Positions 27,205 through 34,758 of a DNA stretch of 64,000 bases are shown piece after piece. Within the stretch, counting starts at the first letter, position 1; every line of letters begins with the position of its first letter. Where the stretch lies: positions 1 through 64,000 of the IMG/VR virus record IMGVR_UViG_3300050821_014313. One strand, written 5' to 3'. A model generated the notes under the pieces. The model saw only the letters and a program-made list of their open reading frames with translations, was not told the DNA's origin and did no database searches. Source of the DNA: a virus. The position numbers were made by a program, and so were the translations under genes.

Positions 27205-27726
27205 GTGGCAGACTTTGCCTATGCTATTGCGAAGGTTCTAGCGAACGAAGGAGCTTACGAGGCTCCTTCGCCGCTGGATCCTGGCGGCGAGACATATTGC
27301 GGGGTGAGTAGAAGGTTTTGGCCGAACTGGCCAGGGTGGGCGATAATCGACACTTACAAGGGCCAGGAAAGCTTTCCAAAGAATCTTGCTGCTGCTCCGG
27401 GCTTAGACGACATGGTCAAGTCGTTCTATCTAAAGAACTTCTGGCACTTCGACGGGATAGTTGACCGTGACGTTGCGGAAAAACTCCTGGACCTCTGGGT
27501 CAACCTGCCTCCCGATCGCGCCGCCAAGGTCATCCAGGCAGCGGCACGAGGGCTTGGAGAGCAGGTTGTCCTAGACGGCAGCTATGGACCGGCTACAGAA
27601 ACTGCTCTGAATCGCTGCTCCCCCACGACGTTGCTTCTCGAGCTCCGGGCTCAGCAGGCGTATCATTATGCGACAACGGCAAAGCCCCAACTTCTCCTCG
27701 GTCTACTGCGGCGCGCAGTGAAGTAA
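27205..27726 (+). CDS. GH108 endolysin
   Basis: 173 aa muramidase-type lysis enzyme. GTG start. N-terminal GH108 signature NEGAYEAPSPLDPGGETYCG with the catalytic Glu at residue 13, then the typical KNFWHFDGI segment; C-terminal PG_binding_3-like part (GLGEQVVLDGSYGPATETALN). No signal peptide, so a holin or the 22383 membrane protein would be needed for release. Its last 134 nt overlap, tail to tail, the leftward gene ending at 27593. Confidence 0.88.
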   Translation: MADFAYAIAKVLANEGAYEAPSPLDPGGETYCGVSRRFWPNWPGWAIIDTYKGQESFPKNLAAAPGLDDMVKSFYLKNFWHFDGIVDRDVAEKLLDLWVNLPPDRAAKVIQAAARGLGEQVVLDGSYGPATETALNRCSPTTLLLELRAQQAYHYATTAKPQLLLGLLRRAVK

Positions 27727-28141
27727 GTCCTTGAGTAACCTCTTTCTCCGTCGATAGTCCTGTGTGCTTCAACCACTCATACAAGTATCCACGGAGGTTA
27801 AAGATCGCCCCGTTGATCGAATCCTCCATCGAGACTTGGTTACCTTTTTCGTCGAACGCTTTGTAGCCGCGATGGATCTTCCAGGCGTGCACGAAGTGGC
27901 GGAACGCGCTCTTCATGTAGACGATCCTCGGGATCCCCTTTTGCCAGTTATCGCTGTCGCGCAAGGATCCATCCTGCATTGTCCGGTGCTTGTGCAAGTA
28001 CTTCGCAAAGCTATCAAACGTTAGGGGCTCGTAAAACCCCTCGTAGTCAAGCTTGCCTGCGTCGGTGTCGCGCTTGGCTCCGGTCTCGAAGACTCGAGTC
28101 GGAACAGGATCAGTTACGATTTCTCTAAGTATTCTCGCCAT
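27593..28141 (-). CDS. dATP/dGTP diphosphohydrolase N-terminal family protein
   Basis: 182 aa. Residues 18-115 match the family once called DUF5664: FETGAKRDTDAGKLDYEGF, KYLHKHRTMQDGSLRDSDNW, QKGIPRIVYMKSAFRHF. Related MazZ proteins of Z-genome phages remove phosphates from (d)GTP; here the substrate is unknown. ATG 28141 is preferred to 28150 because GGGAGA is better spaced. The C-terminal tail overlaps the endolysin on the other strand. Last gene of the leftward nucleotide-metabolism operon. Confidence 0.8.
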   Translation of the reverse strand: MARILREIVTDPVPTRVFETGAKRDTDAGKLDYEGFYEPLTFDSFAKYLHKHRTMQDGSLRDSDNWQKGIPRIVYMKSAFRHFVHAWKIHRGYKAFDEKGNQVSMEDSINGAIFNLRGYLYEWLKHTGLSTEKEVTQGLTSLRAAVDRGEVGALPLSHNDTPAEPGAREATSWGSSDSEQFL

Positions 28142-28397
28142 ATTTTTCATTCTCCCTCTCGCTTAAGTTGTAAACCTGGGTCTCGCTTAGGCCGGCGAGC
28201 TCGCCCAACCTAAGCAACTGCGTGCATTGCAAACACGCGCGTCTTGTGCGCTTACGGCTACAGCTGGTCAACCACCGCTGTGCATGCAGTTGCAGTATCC
28301 GCGATTGCTGAATTTTTCCGCTCGCTTCGTCCTGCGCCCGCTCGATTAACTTTAACCAAAACCCGCGGTCGTACCGACCGTCGTCAGTCTCCGGCAC
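28125..28397 (-). CDS. Small basic Cys-containing protein
   Basis: 90 aa, GTG start after GGAGCGTCCTC, 17 nt overlap with the next gene. The middle is basic with CSRKRTRRACLQC; the end is Glu/Asn-rich. No family recognised; operon position suggests a minor partner of the nucleotide enzymes. Confidence 0.55.
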   Translation of the reverse strand: MPETDDGRYDRGFWLKLIERAQDEASGKIQQSRILQLHAQRWLTSCSRKRTRRACLQCTQLLRLGELAGLSETQVYNLSERENEKYGENT

Positions 28398-28407
28398 GAG
28401 GACGCTC

Positions 28408-28812
28408 CTAGGCGATGCTTATCAGATACTTCTTGGCTTCTTCCCACGTATCAAACTGCGCGACAAACGGGAGCGAGTGAAAGATGTTCTCGCGCGGACC
28501 GACAATAGTTATTGGCTTTCCTAGTCCTTCCGCGTACCCTGTTTCCCAATGCCGCCCGCCTCGCCGATGACACGGTCCGTTGTTCGGGTCAACCGTAAAT
28601 AACACGAAGACAGTACACGCCTGAATGTCCTCTTTGTCCATCTGCGCGGTCGCGCGAAGAAAGCTCTCGTCGAAGTCGCCTAGTTTGCTGTTTGGCGGCG
28701 CAGTCTCTTCGAGCCATCGGCTTGTTACTGCGATTCCTGCTGCGCGCAGTTCTTCGGCTTGCTTATTCCGCTCGTCCTTGCTACTGAACCAAGAAGCTAA
28801 ATAAACCTTCAT
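28408..28812 (-). CDS. Nucleoside 2-deoxyribosyltransferase-like protein
   Basis: 134 aa. Starts MKVYLASWFSSKDERN, then AAGIAVTSRWLE, DKEDIQACTVFVLFT and GGRHWETGYAEGLGKPITIVG with the candidate catalytic Glu90. This order matches the nucleoside deoxyribosyltransferase/2-deoxynucleoside 5'-monophosphate N-hydrolase group, which transfers or removes bases from deoxynucleotides. Next to pyrophosphohydrolase genes, it probably reshapes the dNTP pool. Confidence 0.82.
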   Translation of the reverse strand: MKVYLASWFSSKDERNKQAEELRAAGIAVTSRWLEETAPPNSKLGDFDESFLRATAQMDKEDIQACTVFVLFTVDPNNGPCHRRGGRHWETGYAEGLGKPITIVGPRENIFHSLPFVAQFDTWEEAKKYLISIA

Positions 28813-28820
28813 CTATCCTC

Positions 28821-29435
28821 CTAAACCTCGGCGATCTTGAATCCGTTCGGAAAACTCTTGTTGAACTCTACCTTCCAAATCGATGCGTTCGGGAACTCGT
28901 CCTTATCCACGGGAATCGGCTTAGCTTTGTCGCCCAACGCATGCTTCAACGCGAGCAAGTTCCGGCTGTGCGTGGACGCGATCAATGCTTTGTCTGGGTT
29001 CGCTTCGACGTACGCTCGCATTTTTGCGACCGTCGGATAAAACCTGCCCTCCGTATAATCGTTGAAGCTTTCGCCTCCCGGCGTTGGTCTGTCTGGGTTG
29101 TCTTGGAACTGCTGCAGCTTTGCTTGATTCTCTTTGTCGTTTGGTTTGCCCGCGATCTCTCCGTAGTTCCATGGCAGCAACCCATGTGTGGTTGTGATTG
29201 CTGCGCCGGTCGCCCTGGCAAGTATCGTCGCGTTCTGCGTAGCTCGCTGCAGCGGCGACGTATAGATATGTGCGATCGGCTGTCCCTTGAGCTTCTTCGC
29301 TTCTTCTTCTCCCTGCTTGAGCCCTTTGGGATCGAGTTTCTGATCCTGCCACCCAGGCAGAATATTCTCCTTGTTGTCAACGATCTCAGGATGCCTTACG
29401 AAGAATATCGTTGGATTGCTTAGCGTCTTCTGCAT
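28821..29435 (-). CDS. Histidine phosphatase family protein
   Basis: 204 aa. ATG 29435 overlaps the previous stop (TAATG) and is preferred over 29453. RH signature IFFVRHPEIV (R14, H15), SPLQRATQNA, PGGESFNDY and the second catalytic His in ASTHSRNLL are all present, giving the phosphoglycerate-mutase-like fold. Substrate unknown; in this operon a nucleoside monophosphate is plausible. Confidence 0.85.
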   Translation of the reverse strand: MQKTLSNPTIFFVRHPEIVDNKENILPGWQDQKLDPKGLKQGEEEAKKLKGQPIAHIYTSPLQRATQNATILARATGAAITTTHGLLPWNYGEIAGKPNDKENQAKLQQFQDNPDRPTPGGESFNDYTEGRFYPTVAKMRAYVEANPDKALIASTHSRNLLALKHALGDKAKPIPVDKDEFPNASIWKVEFNKSFPNGFKIAEV

Positions 29436-29608
29436 TAGCTTAGCCTCTCCCAATGCGGCTCAGGCTCGTACCAGAACCTCTCGAACCGGCTGCAGTTCGT
29501 GCAGTACCGCTCAGCCTTATGCTCGTCTCTAGCCCCAGGCTTGTGGTCGGGGTTCCCGCGGTACAGCCAGCTATGCAGTCCGAAGAAACACTTGACGTTG
29601 TCGATCAC
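29435..29608 (-). CDS. 57-aa zinc-ribbon-like protein
   Basis: GTG 29608 forms a GTGA overlap with the upstream phosphoesterase stop and the gene ends on a TAATG overlap with the phosphatase. The sequence has KCFFGLHSW near the start and YCTNCSRFERFW later, a C-x-H/C-x2-C arrangement typical of small zinc ribbons. Function unknown. It is too short for routine ORF calling but both junctions are coupled. Confidence 0.7.
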   Translation of the reverse strand: MIDNVKCFFGLHSWLYRGNPDHKPGARDEHKAERYCTNCSRFERFWYEPEPHWERLS

Positions 29609-30477
29609 AGCCGGCGACCTCTCGCGTGCAAGCTTACATCGATTCGACCGTCAGGCTGTAACGTAACCGCAGTCAGTCCTCGATTCCCCGGAGCCATACG
29701 TTTCTTCGCTGCGTACCCACCAAAGTACTTCACGTAGCTCGGCGAGATGATCACGACGGCATTCCTCTCGAACGCTAGTCCCGTCGCCTGATCGTGATCG
29801 ATCTGATAAACCACGTCGGCCATCGGCTGATGCAAGTGTCCAGTCCAGAAAATATCGAAGTGCGCCCACGGCATATCCTTCCTCGCGGCGTTTCGCTGCG
29901 CGCCTGGAGTCTGCGCCGCCCCGGACCCATGATGTGCGAGTAACCTAAAGTTCTGTCCTCGCCAGCGAATCGTTACGAATGCGTAGTCAGGGTAGTACGG
30001 AACTCGAAGAAATTCTGCCAGCGTCTGCGCTCCGTCCATCCCGCTTACGTTGAACGTCCGGTCCTCGTGGTTGCCCGGGATCGCAAAAAGCATCTTATGC
30101 TGAATATCTGCTAAGTCTGTTGCCGCTGCGTACAACTGCTCGTTCGGAGTGCCTTTCTGAACCATCACGCTCGCCCCAGGACTGCTTGGGTTGGCGTTCT
30201 CCACCATATCGCCGCCGTTAAACCACAACACGTTCGGTTTCTTTTTTATCCATTCGTGATGCTTGTCGAAGAGTTCGCTGTCGTGCTCGCCCGAGCCCTT
30301 GTGCACATCGTACAGCGGCGCGAGCTCTATGCTATCCCACTCATCAGGAGCCGTCACGATCAGCTCGGGAAAATCGCTGTTGATTACCGGTTGGAGCTTC
30401 GCGATCCGCGGCGCAAACTGTTCCTGCAATCGTTGGATCTTGGACTTGAATTCCTCACTAATAAACGCTTGACGCAT
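29605..30477 (-). CDS. Calcineurin-like metallophosphoesterase
   Basis: 290 aa. ATG 30477 follows CAGGAGCAAGCT and overlaps the previous stop; a longer frame from 30507 is unnecessary. Metal-binding motifs in order: YDVH (D57, H59), FNGGD (D90), PGNHED (135-140), LLAHHGSG and WTGHLHQP. These define a DNA/nucleotide phosphoesterase of the MPE superfamily. Likely roles are end processing or nucleotide dephosphorylation during phage DNA metabolism. Confidence 0.88.
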   Translation of the reverse strand: MRQAFISEEFKSKIQRLQEQFAPRIAKLQPVINSDFPELIVTAPDEWDSIELAPLYDVHKGSGEHDSELFDKHHEWIKKKPNVLWFNGGDMVENANPSSPGASVMVQKGTPNEQLYAAATDLADIQHKMLFAIPGNHEDRTFNVSGMDGAQTLAEFLRVPYYPDYAFVTIRWRGQNFRLLAHHGSGAAQTPGAQRNAARKDMPWAHFDIFWTGHLHQPMADVVYQIDHDQATGLAFERNAVVIISPSYVKYFGGYAAKKRMAPGNRGLTAVTLQPDGRIDVSLHARGRRL

Positions 30478-30728
30478 TAGCTTGCTCCTGTGATTCGTCT
30501 GACCCACGCTCTAGGAAACCACCGAAACGACTTCTCTAACCGCTGCAGTTCACGCCTTCGGTCGCTCGACCTGTATCTTGCGTACGCAGGATTCTTCGAG
30601 CTCTTGCAACTCCCGCACCGACGTTGACGCGAGCTTACGTACCCACTGCGATTGCATCGACGGCCAGGGTGAAACTTGCAAGCGATGAACTCTCGGTCCC
30701 ATTTTTCGCCTCGTTCTTCCTTCGTCAT
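30477..30728 (-). CDS. Small Arg-rich Cys/His protein
   Basis: 83 aa, starting on an ATGA overlap with the 49-aa ORF upstream and ending on TAATG of the phosphoesterase. It contains CKFHPGRRCNRSGY and RRCGSCKSS, a possible zinc knuckle in a very basic protein, which suggests nucleic-acid binding. No family recognised. Confidence 0.6.
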   Translation of the reverse strand: MTKEERGEKWDREFIACKFHPGRRCNRSGYVSSRQRRCGSCKSSKNPAYARYRSSDRRRELQRLEKSFRWFPRAWVRRITGAS

Positions 30729-30874
30729 GGAAGCCTAATTATACGAGACTGCAGCTGCTTCTGTCTAACTTTTCGTCGTTCCTGAATCTCTTCCGGCAGC
30801 AGCGCAGAGTCGTCTACATCCCGATGGTACTGATCGTGCAACACCGCAAAAACATCGCGAATCGGGGAGTTCAT
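30725..30874 (-). CDS. 49-aa charged protein
   Basis: ATG 30874 after GAGAGGTAACC-like purine stretch; ends ATGA into the next gene. Sequence is polar and charged (LLPEEIQERRKVRQKQLQ) and probably a single helix. Function unknown. The TATAAT at about 30736-30741 lies inside this frame. Confidence 0.5.
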   Translation of the reverse strand: MNSPIRDVFAVLHDQYHRDVDDSALLPEEIQERRKVRQKQLQSRIIRLP

Positions 30875-30893
30875 AAGGAAGGTTACCTCTTCC

Positions 30894-31268
30894 CTATTTT
30901 ACTAGCCCTGCCTCGTCCCGCGATCCTGCTGAATCGATTACATCTAGAATAGTTCGCATCGCCATGGCAGCTAGCTGTATGAGCTCGACTCGGGCGGCCG
31001 GCCGCCGGTCCCTACCCTTCGTTAGATTGTGCGCGTAGACTTCGTCCTTGAACTCGTCGAACTCTTCTTGCACGATTCCTAGAGCCTCGTGCAACGAGTG
31101 ATGCGGAGGGAACAACTGCCGCGCTCTTGCTACCTCGTTCGCAATCTCGTACGCAAGATCGAGCGTCTTTGTGTTGTCTCCAGGCACTACGCTCTCGACC
31201 TCGTTACTTGCGTCCTCGAGATTTCCCCGACCGACCTTGACTGACATGTAATCTTCGCTGTGCATCAT
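30894..31268 (-). CDS. MazG-like nucleotide pyrophosphohydrolase
   Basis: 124 aa. After GAGGAGAGAAG, start ATG 31268. Residues 40-112 form the all-alpha NTP-PPase core: EIANEVARARQLFP, QEEFDEFKDEVY with the EExxE metal motif (E68, E69, E72), and RVELIQLAAMAMRTI with E95. Converts (d)NTPs to monophosphates. The upstream gene overlaps its start by 65 nt. Confidence 0.8.
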   Translation of the reverse strand: MMHSEDYMSVKVGRGNLEDASNEVESVVPGDNTKTLDLAYEIANEVARARQLFPPHHSLHEALGIVQEEFDEFKDEVYAHNLTKGRDRRPAARVELIQLAAMAMRTILDVIDSAGSRDEAGLVK

Positions 31269-31464
31269 CCGCTTCTCTCCTCTGCTTAATTATTGCTTCA
31301 ATCTGATCTGTTACGTCAAACTTTTCGCCCGTAACTTCGACTAGATACCTCTCTGGCTGGTCAGGAGACTGCTCTGTTGCCTTCCACGCGCGTGTCACGT
31401 AGTACCGCGGAGAACTAGTCAAGTTACTCGTGAGAATCAGTGGATGCTTGCGTTTGCGCGTCAT
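31204..31464 (-). CDS. Hypothetical protein downstream of DNA polymerase
   Basis: 86 aa, starting on an ATGA overlap with the polymerase stop. Basic ends and a beta-rich middle (YYVTRAWKATEQSPDQPERY, LVEVTGEKF) of unknown family. The C-terminal 21 residues are read from the same DNA as the MazG-like start in another frame. Confidence 0.6.
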   Translation of the reverse strand: MTRKRKHPLILTSNLTSSPRYYVTRAWKATEQSPDQPERYLVEVTGEKFDVTDQIEAIIKQRREADDAQRRLHVSQGRSGKSRGRK

Positions 31465-33512
31465 GCTTTTTGCTCCTTTGTCTGGTCCCGCCAGTTCGGC
31501 CCGTAGCTACCTTCGGTCGGAATCACGAACCCAGGCATCTCGGGGGTCTCGACCTCCATATCGCCTTTCAACCACCCCATAGCTTCGGCCGGCGGAATCT
31601 CATTCCTCGTATAGCCAATCAACTCATCGTGTACCTGTAGCACCGGTCGCTGCGGTCGACCTTTCTTAAACTTCCGCCAGTTATTAAGCAACGCGATCTT
31701 GCTTATGTGTGCGATCGGCTGAGAACCCCAGACAGCCAGACCAGTCTTTATCCTGTCCTCGTCAGTCCCGTAACTAATTAAGTAGTACCCGTGCGGAGGT
31801 CTTACGTATCCTTGCTCGATCTGCGCAGCGATCTTCTTTTGTAACTCACGTATCTTAGGGAACGTTCCATCAATATATCTACTAACAATCGCATTCGCCT
31901 TAGCCCTGTTGTCAAGGCTAGCTTTTCCAAACGCTCGACGCGCGAGGTTAGTTCCTGTAATCGTAACGATCTTTCCTCGGAACTTCCAGTCGGCGAATAC
32001 AATTCGAGCTCCTGCGTCGATCTCAGATCGAATTTTCTTGGACCGCAACTCATAAGGCTCCTTAAGCTGCAGACCCTCAAAGTAGTCCGCGGCGTGCGTA
32101 ACCGACTTGCTCGCGTCTCGCGCCGAGCCCAGCTTGATACTAAACTCGTCCGTTTCCTTCAATCCGATGTTTGTGACCATCCAGCCATGCAGATCTCCCT
32201 TTGGCTGCTCGTACCCTGAGAGATATAGAAAATTACGATTCTCTGCGTTGCTATAATCGGCTCGAACGATGTAAAAACCTTCTGGTGCTGCGATTGCTCG
32301 ACGAATCTTCTTACCGACAAATTCTCCACTGAAACCTCTGCATGCGCAACCAAGCACCAAGCATCGATCGGCTGCGTGCTCACCTTTGCTGTGCCCGCAT
32401 CCGCAAACCTTACGACTACGTCTCCGCTTGGCGACGTTTTGGAAGTTTGGGTCGGAACACATAAGTCGCGCACTGCTAGTATAGTAAGCGAGGCGAGGAT
32501 GGACGAAGCCAAAGCTATCCAGATAACCCTCGATGTAACCGGTTTTTTCGCTCCGGTACTGCTCTTTGAACCACCTGTCTGGGCCATTGCCAAGCTCCTT
32601 ATAGTCAAGCAAATCGACTAACTCATCTGGTGCGAATTCCTCTCCCCCAAGCTTCTCGATCATCGCACGAATAGTTTCTTCTTGGGCGTTCTCGAGCAAC
32701 AGCTGCCTATCGCCTGGACCAACCAGACGCTTGGCTCCTTTGTCGTTGAAGTACGCGAGCACTTGCTGCGTGCTCTTAGGATTAAACGGCAACTCGCTCC
32801 CGGCTTCTTCTTTCTCCGCGAGAAACTCTGCTCGCAGCTTCTCTACGTACGGCCGGTCAATAAACACTCCGTATTCCCTGATCTCGGCTAGCGCCAGAGC
32901 AAGTTCGCGATGCATCGGATAGAGTTTCTCCAGTCCGCGAAACGCCATTGTTCGCTTGAGCTGTGGCAACGCGACCACAGGCGCTGCAGCATCAAGCCCG
33001 TTATAACCGTAAGGATCGTGCTGAGGACAAGGTCCGCTACAGTACGGCTCGCGACAGTCTTTCCAATGAGCAAAGTCAGTATACAGACTAGCCATAGTCC
33101 AGAGATTATTAAACCCCCGACCTCTTTTCTCACCAGCGTCCTCCTCGAGCGCGGCTTTGCCTCCGCCCTTGCTCAAATGCATGTTCACCAGCCAGTGCCG
33201 TATTATAGAATCCTCGATTTGCTCCAGCGGGATCTTTATCCCGTCTTTCTCCAAGACTTGTAAGTCAGCTCCAACGAAATTGTGTCCGCACCAAACTGTT
33301 CTCGGATATCTTCGAATAATCTCGAGAAGACTCGCACGTCCTGCGGAGTACGGCACCGAAATATGAGTTGTGCCGTCACTGAGTCCAAGGATGGTTGGTT
33401 TTTGGTCGTTGTCAAATTCGAGGTCGAGACCGAGCGGAGATTTTCCATAAAGCTTCCTTATGTCGTCCGGATTACGAGAGACCTTAGGCCACTCGGGAAG
33501 AAACTTATACAC
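31461..33512 (-). CDS. DNA polymerase family A with inserted Cys/His cluster
   Basis: 683 aa replicative polymerase. 3'-5' exonuclease: GLDLEFDN (D30, E32), GHNFVGADL (N78, D83), YNGLDAA (Y170, D174). Polymerase: motif A VRADYSNAE (D419, E424), O-helix R-x3-K-x3-H-x3-Y at 465-477, motif C VLQVHDEL (H628, D629, E630). Between DPNFQN (354-359) and RRAI (404-407) sits an insert with C370, C372, H374, H379, C384, C389, C391, a probable zinc site. A second unusual stretch follows the O-helix (481-525). No 5'-nuclease domain. Exonuclease and polymerase residues look intact. Confidence 0.93.
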   Translation of the reverse strand: MYKFLPEWPKVSRNPDDIRKLYGKSPLGLDLEFDNDQKPTILGLSDGTTHISVPYSAGRASLLEIIRRYPRTVWCGHNFVGADLQVLEKDGIKIPLEQIEDSIIRHWLVNMHLSKGGGKAALEEDAGEKRGRGFNNLWTMASLYTDFAHWKDCREPYCSGPCPQHDPYGYNGLDAAAPVVALPQLKRTMAFRGLEKLYPMHRELALALAEIREYGVFIDRPYVEKLRAEFLAEKEEAGSELPFNPKSTQQVLAYFNDKGAKRLVGPGDRQLLLENAQEETIRAMIEKLGGEEFAPDELVDLLDYKELGNGPDRWFKEQYRSEKTGYIEGYLDSFGFVHPRLAYYTSSARLMCSDPNFQNVAKRRRSRKVCGCGHSKGEHAADRCLVLGCACRGFSGEFVGKKIRRAIAAPEGFYIVRADYSNAENRNFLYLSGYEQPKGDLHGWMVTNIGLKETDEFSIKLGSARDASKSVTHAADYFEGLQLKEPYELRSKKIRSEIDAGARIVFADWKFRGKIVTITGTNLARRAFGKASLDNRAKANAIVSRYIDGTFPKIRELQKKIAAQIEQGYVRPPHGYYLISYGTDEDRIKTGLAVWGSQPIAHISKIALLNNWRKFKKGRPQRPVLQVHDELIGYTRNEIPPAEAMGWLKGDMEVETPEMPGFVIPTEGSYGPNWRDQTKEQKA

Positions 33513-33515
33513 AAA

Positions 33516-33707
33516 CTACCTCTCGTAAACTGGAATCGCACAGAAACTCAGAGTCGAGTACGCCGGCAACGGCCACCCGTACCTAGTCGCATAAACCAAC
33601 CACTCGCGATACTCTTCGCGATCTATCCACAACTTGGTCGGCCGGTAACCGTACCGCTGCTCGAACTCGTTCAACCACTGAATCGCCTTGCTTGTGTCTC
33701 GCTTCAT
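33516..33707 (-). CDS. Small aromatic-rich protein upstream of DNA polymerase
   Basis: 63 aa, starts on an ATGA overlap and ends 3 nt before the polymerase start. Rich in W, Y and R (LWIDREEYREWLVYATRYGW). No known family; strict co-transcription with the polymerase suggests a replication accessory. Confidence 0.6.
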   Translation of the reverse strand: MKRDTSKAIQWLNEFEQRYGYRPTKLWIDREEYREWLVYATRYGWPLPAYSTLSFCAIPVYER

Positions 33708-33907
33708 CGAAACAGCCTCAAGAAGCTACTCGTGTTCTCGAGTTGCTGCTTGATCGCCGGCGCATAAACCTCAAGCAACGCGCGATCCAACTCGACCCTC
33801 TGCTGCAGATCCAACCACTGCTGCCTGGGCATACGAGTAAGATACTGCGCGATCCTAGTTGTTGCGATCCGTTTAGTTCTCGGCCGGCTCGGTTTTCGTT
33901 TCTTCAT
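33704..33907 (-). CDS. Small basic helical protein
   Basis: 67 aa; ATG 33907 chosen from a longer open frame because the upstream part lies under the preceding gene. It begins MKKRKPSRPRTKR, then a helix (QWLDLQQRVELDRALLEVY). The basic N-terminus suggests nucleic-acid contact. Ends on an ATGA overlap. Weak ribosome binding site. Confidence 0.55.
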   Translation of the reverse strand: MKKRKPSRPRTKRIATTRIAQYLTRMPRQQWLDLQQRVELDRALLEVYAPAIKQQLENTSSFLRLFR

Positions 33908-34127
33908 GGCTTGTCCAGGGCTTGCGCATCTGTGAGGCGAACTGCGAAAGTATGTCAGGCAACGCAGTCTCGTCCGCGATGTTATGCACGACCGAAAGAT
34001 GCTCAGGCTTACGCGCAACAATAACAACCACTGTCACGTCGTCGAACTTGTCAGCCGCTTGCATCAACGAGTCAACGTACGATTGAATGCTTAAGTCGTC
34101 AGGCTTCTTTAGATCCGCGAGCTTCAT
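33873..34127 (-). CDS. Hypothetical small alpha/beta protein
   Basis: 84 aa; ATG 34127 overlaps the HAD stop (TGATG) and follows GAAGGAGATTTC. Contains a strand DDVTVVVIVAR and helices; C-terminus polar. No family recognised. Overlaps the next gene by 35 nt. Confidence 0.6.
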   Translation of the reverse strand: MKLADLKKPDDLSIQSYVDSLMQAADKFDDVTVVVIVARKPEHLSVVHNIADETALPDILSQFASQMRKPWTSHEETKTEPAEN

Positions 34128-34588
34128 CAGAAATCTCCTTCGGCAACCTGCAGCGCTCTCACTCCGCGCGCCCGCCACATATCGACTACGCTTCTGCGGT
34201 CCTCGAACGCTCCACCAACCACCGATACATGCGAAGGATCACCAGCGTCCGCGCGTTCTTTCAGCAACCGATCAAGCAACTCACTCTTTACGACTGTATC
34301 CGGTCGATGATCGCCTTCCTTGCGCATCAGCAAGTCGTTGAACGGCATGCGAAAGAGATTCATCCAGCGCTCGGTAATCTCGCGAATCTCGTCGCTGCGT
34401 CCTGTAATCACGCTGATCCGGTGATGCTGCTTGTCGAGAGCCTGGGCGATCGCGATCATCGGATAGACCGGAGAATCTGCTGCCGCGGCCTTGAAGAAGC
34501 TCGTCCAGTCAATCGGATGCGTCTGCAGATAATGCAGTCTGTGCGTTGCATCGCTGATCGTTCCATCGATGTCGAAAATATAAATCAT
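34127..34588 (-). CDS. HAD-type 3'-phosphatase (PNKP/PseT phosphatase-like)
   Basis: 153 aa; ATG 34588 after GGAGGAAGAGC. HAD motif I DIDGT (D6, D8), motif II SVITGR, late FEDRRSVVDMWRARG and terminal QVAEGDF reproduce the phosphatase half of T4-type polynucleotide kinase, without the kinase domain. It likely removes 3'-phosphates from DNA/RNA ends or dephosphorylates nucleotides. Lies among replication and repair genes. Confidence 0.82.
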   Translation of the reverse strand: MIYIFDIDGTISDATHRLHYLQTHPIDWTSFFKAAAADSPVYPMIAIAQALDKQHHRISVITGRSDEIREITERWMNLFRMPFNDLLMRKEGDHRPDTVVKSELLDRLLKERADAGDPSHVSVVGGAFEDRRSVVDMWRARGVRALQVAEGDF

Positions 34589-34758
34589 GCTCTTCCTCCA
34601 CAATACGGACAGTAGTTGGGCTCGTTGCCTTGAGCGTAAGCCGCTGTTCGTGTGTGCTCAGGATCGAATGGATCTACTCGCCCAATCCTTACCTGCGCCC
34701 CACACTCCGAGCACTTAAACTCATTGATAACTGCACCCTGAACATACGCTAGTGTCAT
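34585..34758 (-). CDS. 57-aa zinc-ribbon protein
   Basis: ATG 34758 overlaps the glycosylase stop (ATGA) and the gene ends ATGA into the HAD gene. CSECGAQVRIG and NYCPYCGG give two CxxC knuckles about 33 residues apart, a zinc ribbon. Possibly DNA- or protein-binding adaptor; function unknown. Too short for routine ORF calls but tightly coupled both sides. Confidence 0.72.
   Translation of the reverse strand: MTLAYVQGAVINEFKCSECGAQVRIGRVDPFDPEHTRTAAYAQGNEPNYCPYCGGRA

Noticed and set aside
30736-30771. TATAAT with TAGACA 18 nt upstream on the minus strand
   Set aside because: It lies within the 49-aa frame 30725-30874, which is coupled to its neighbour, so coding is the simpler explanation; an internal promoter is possible.
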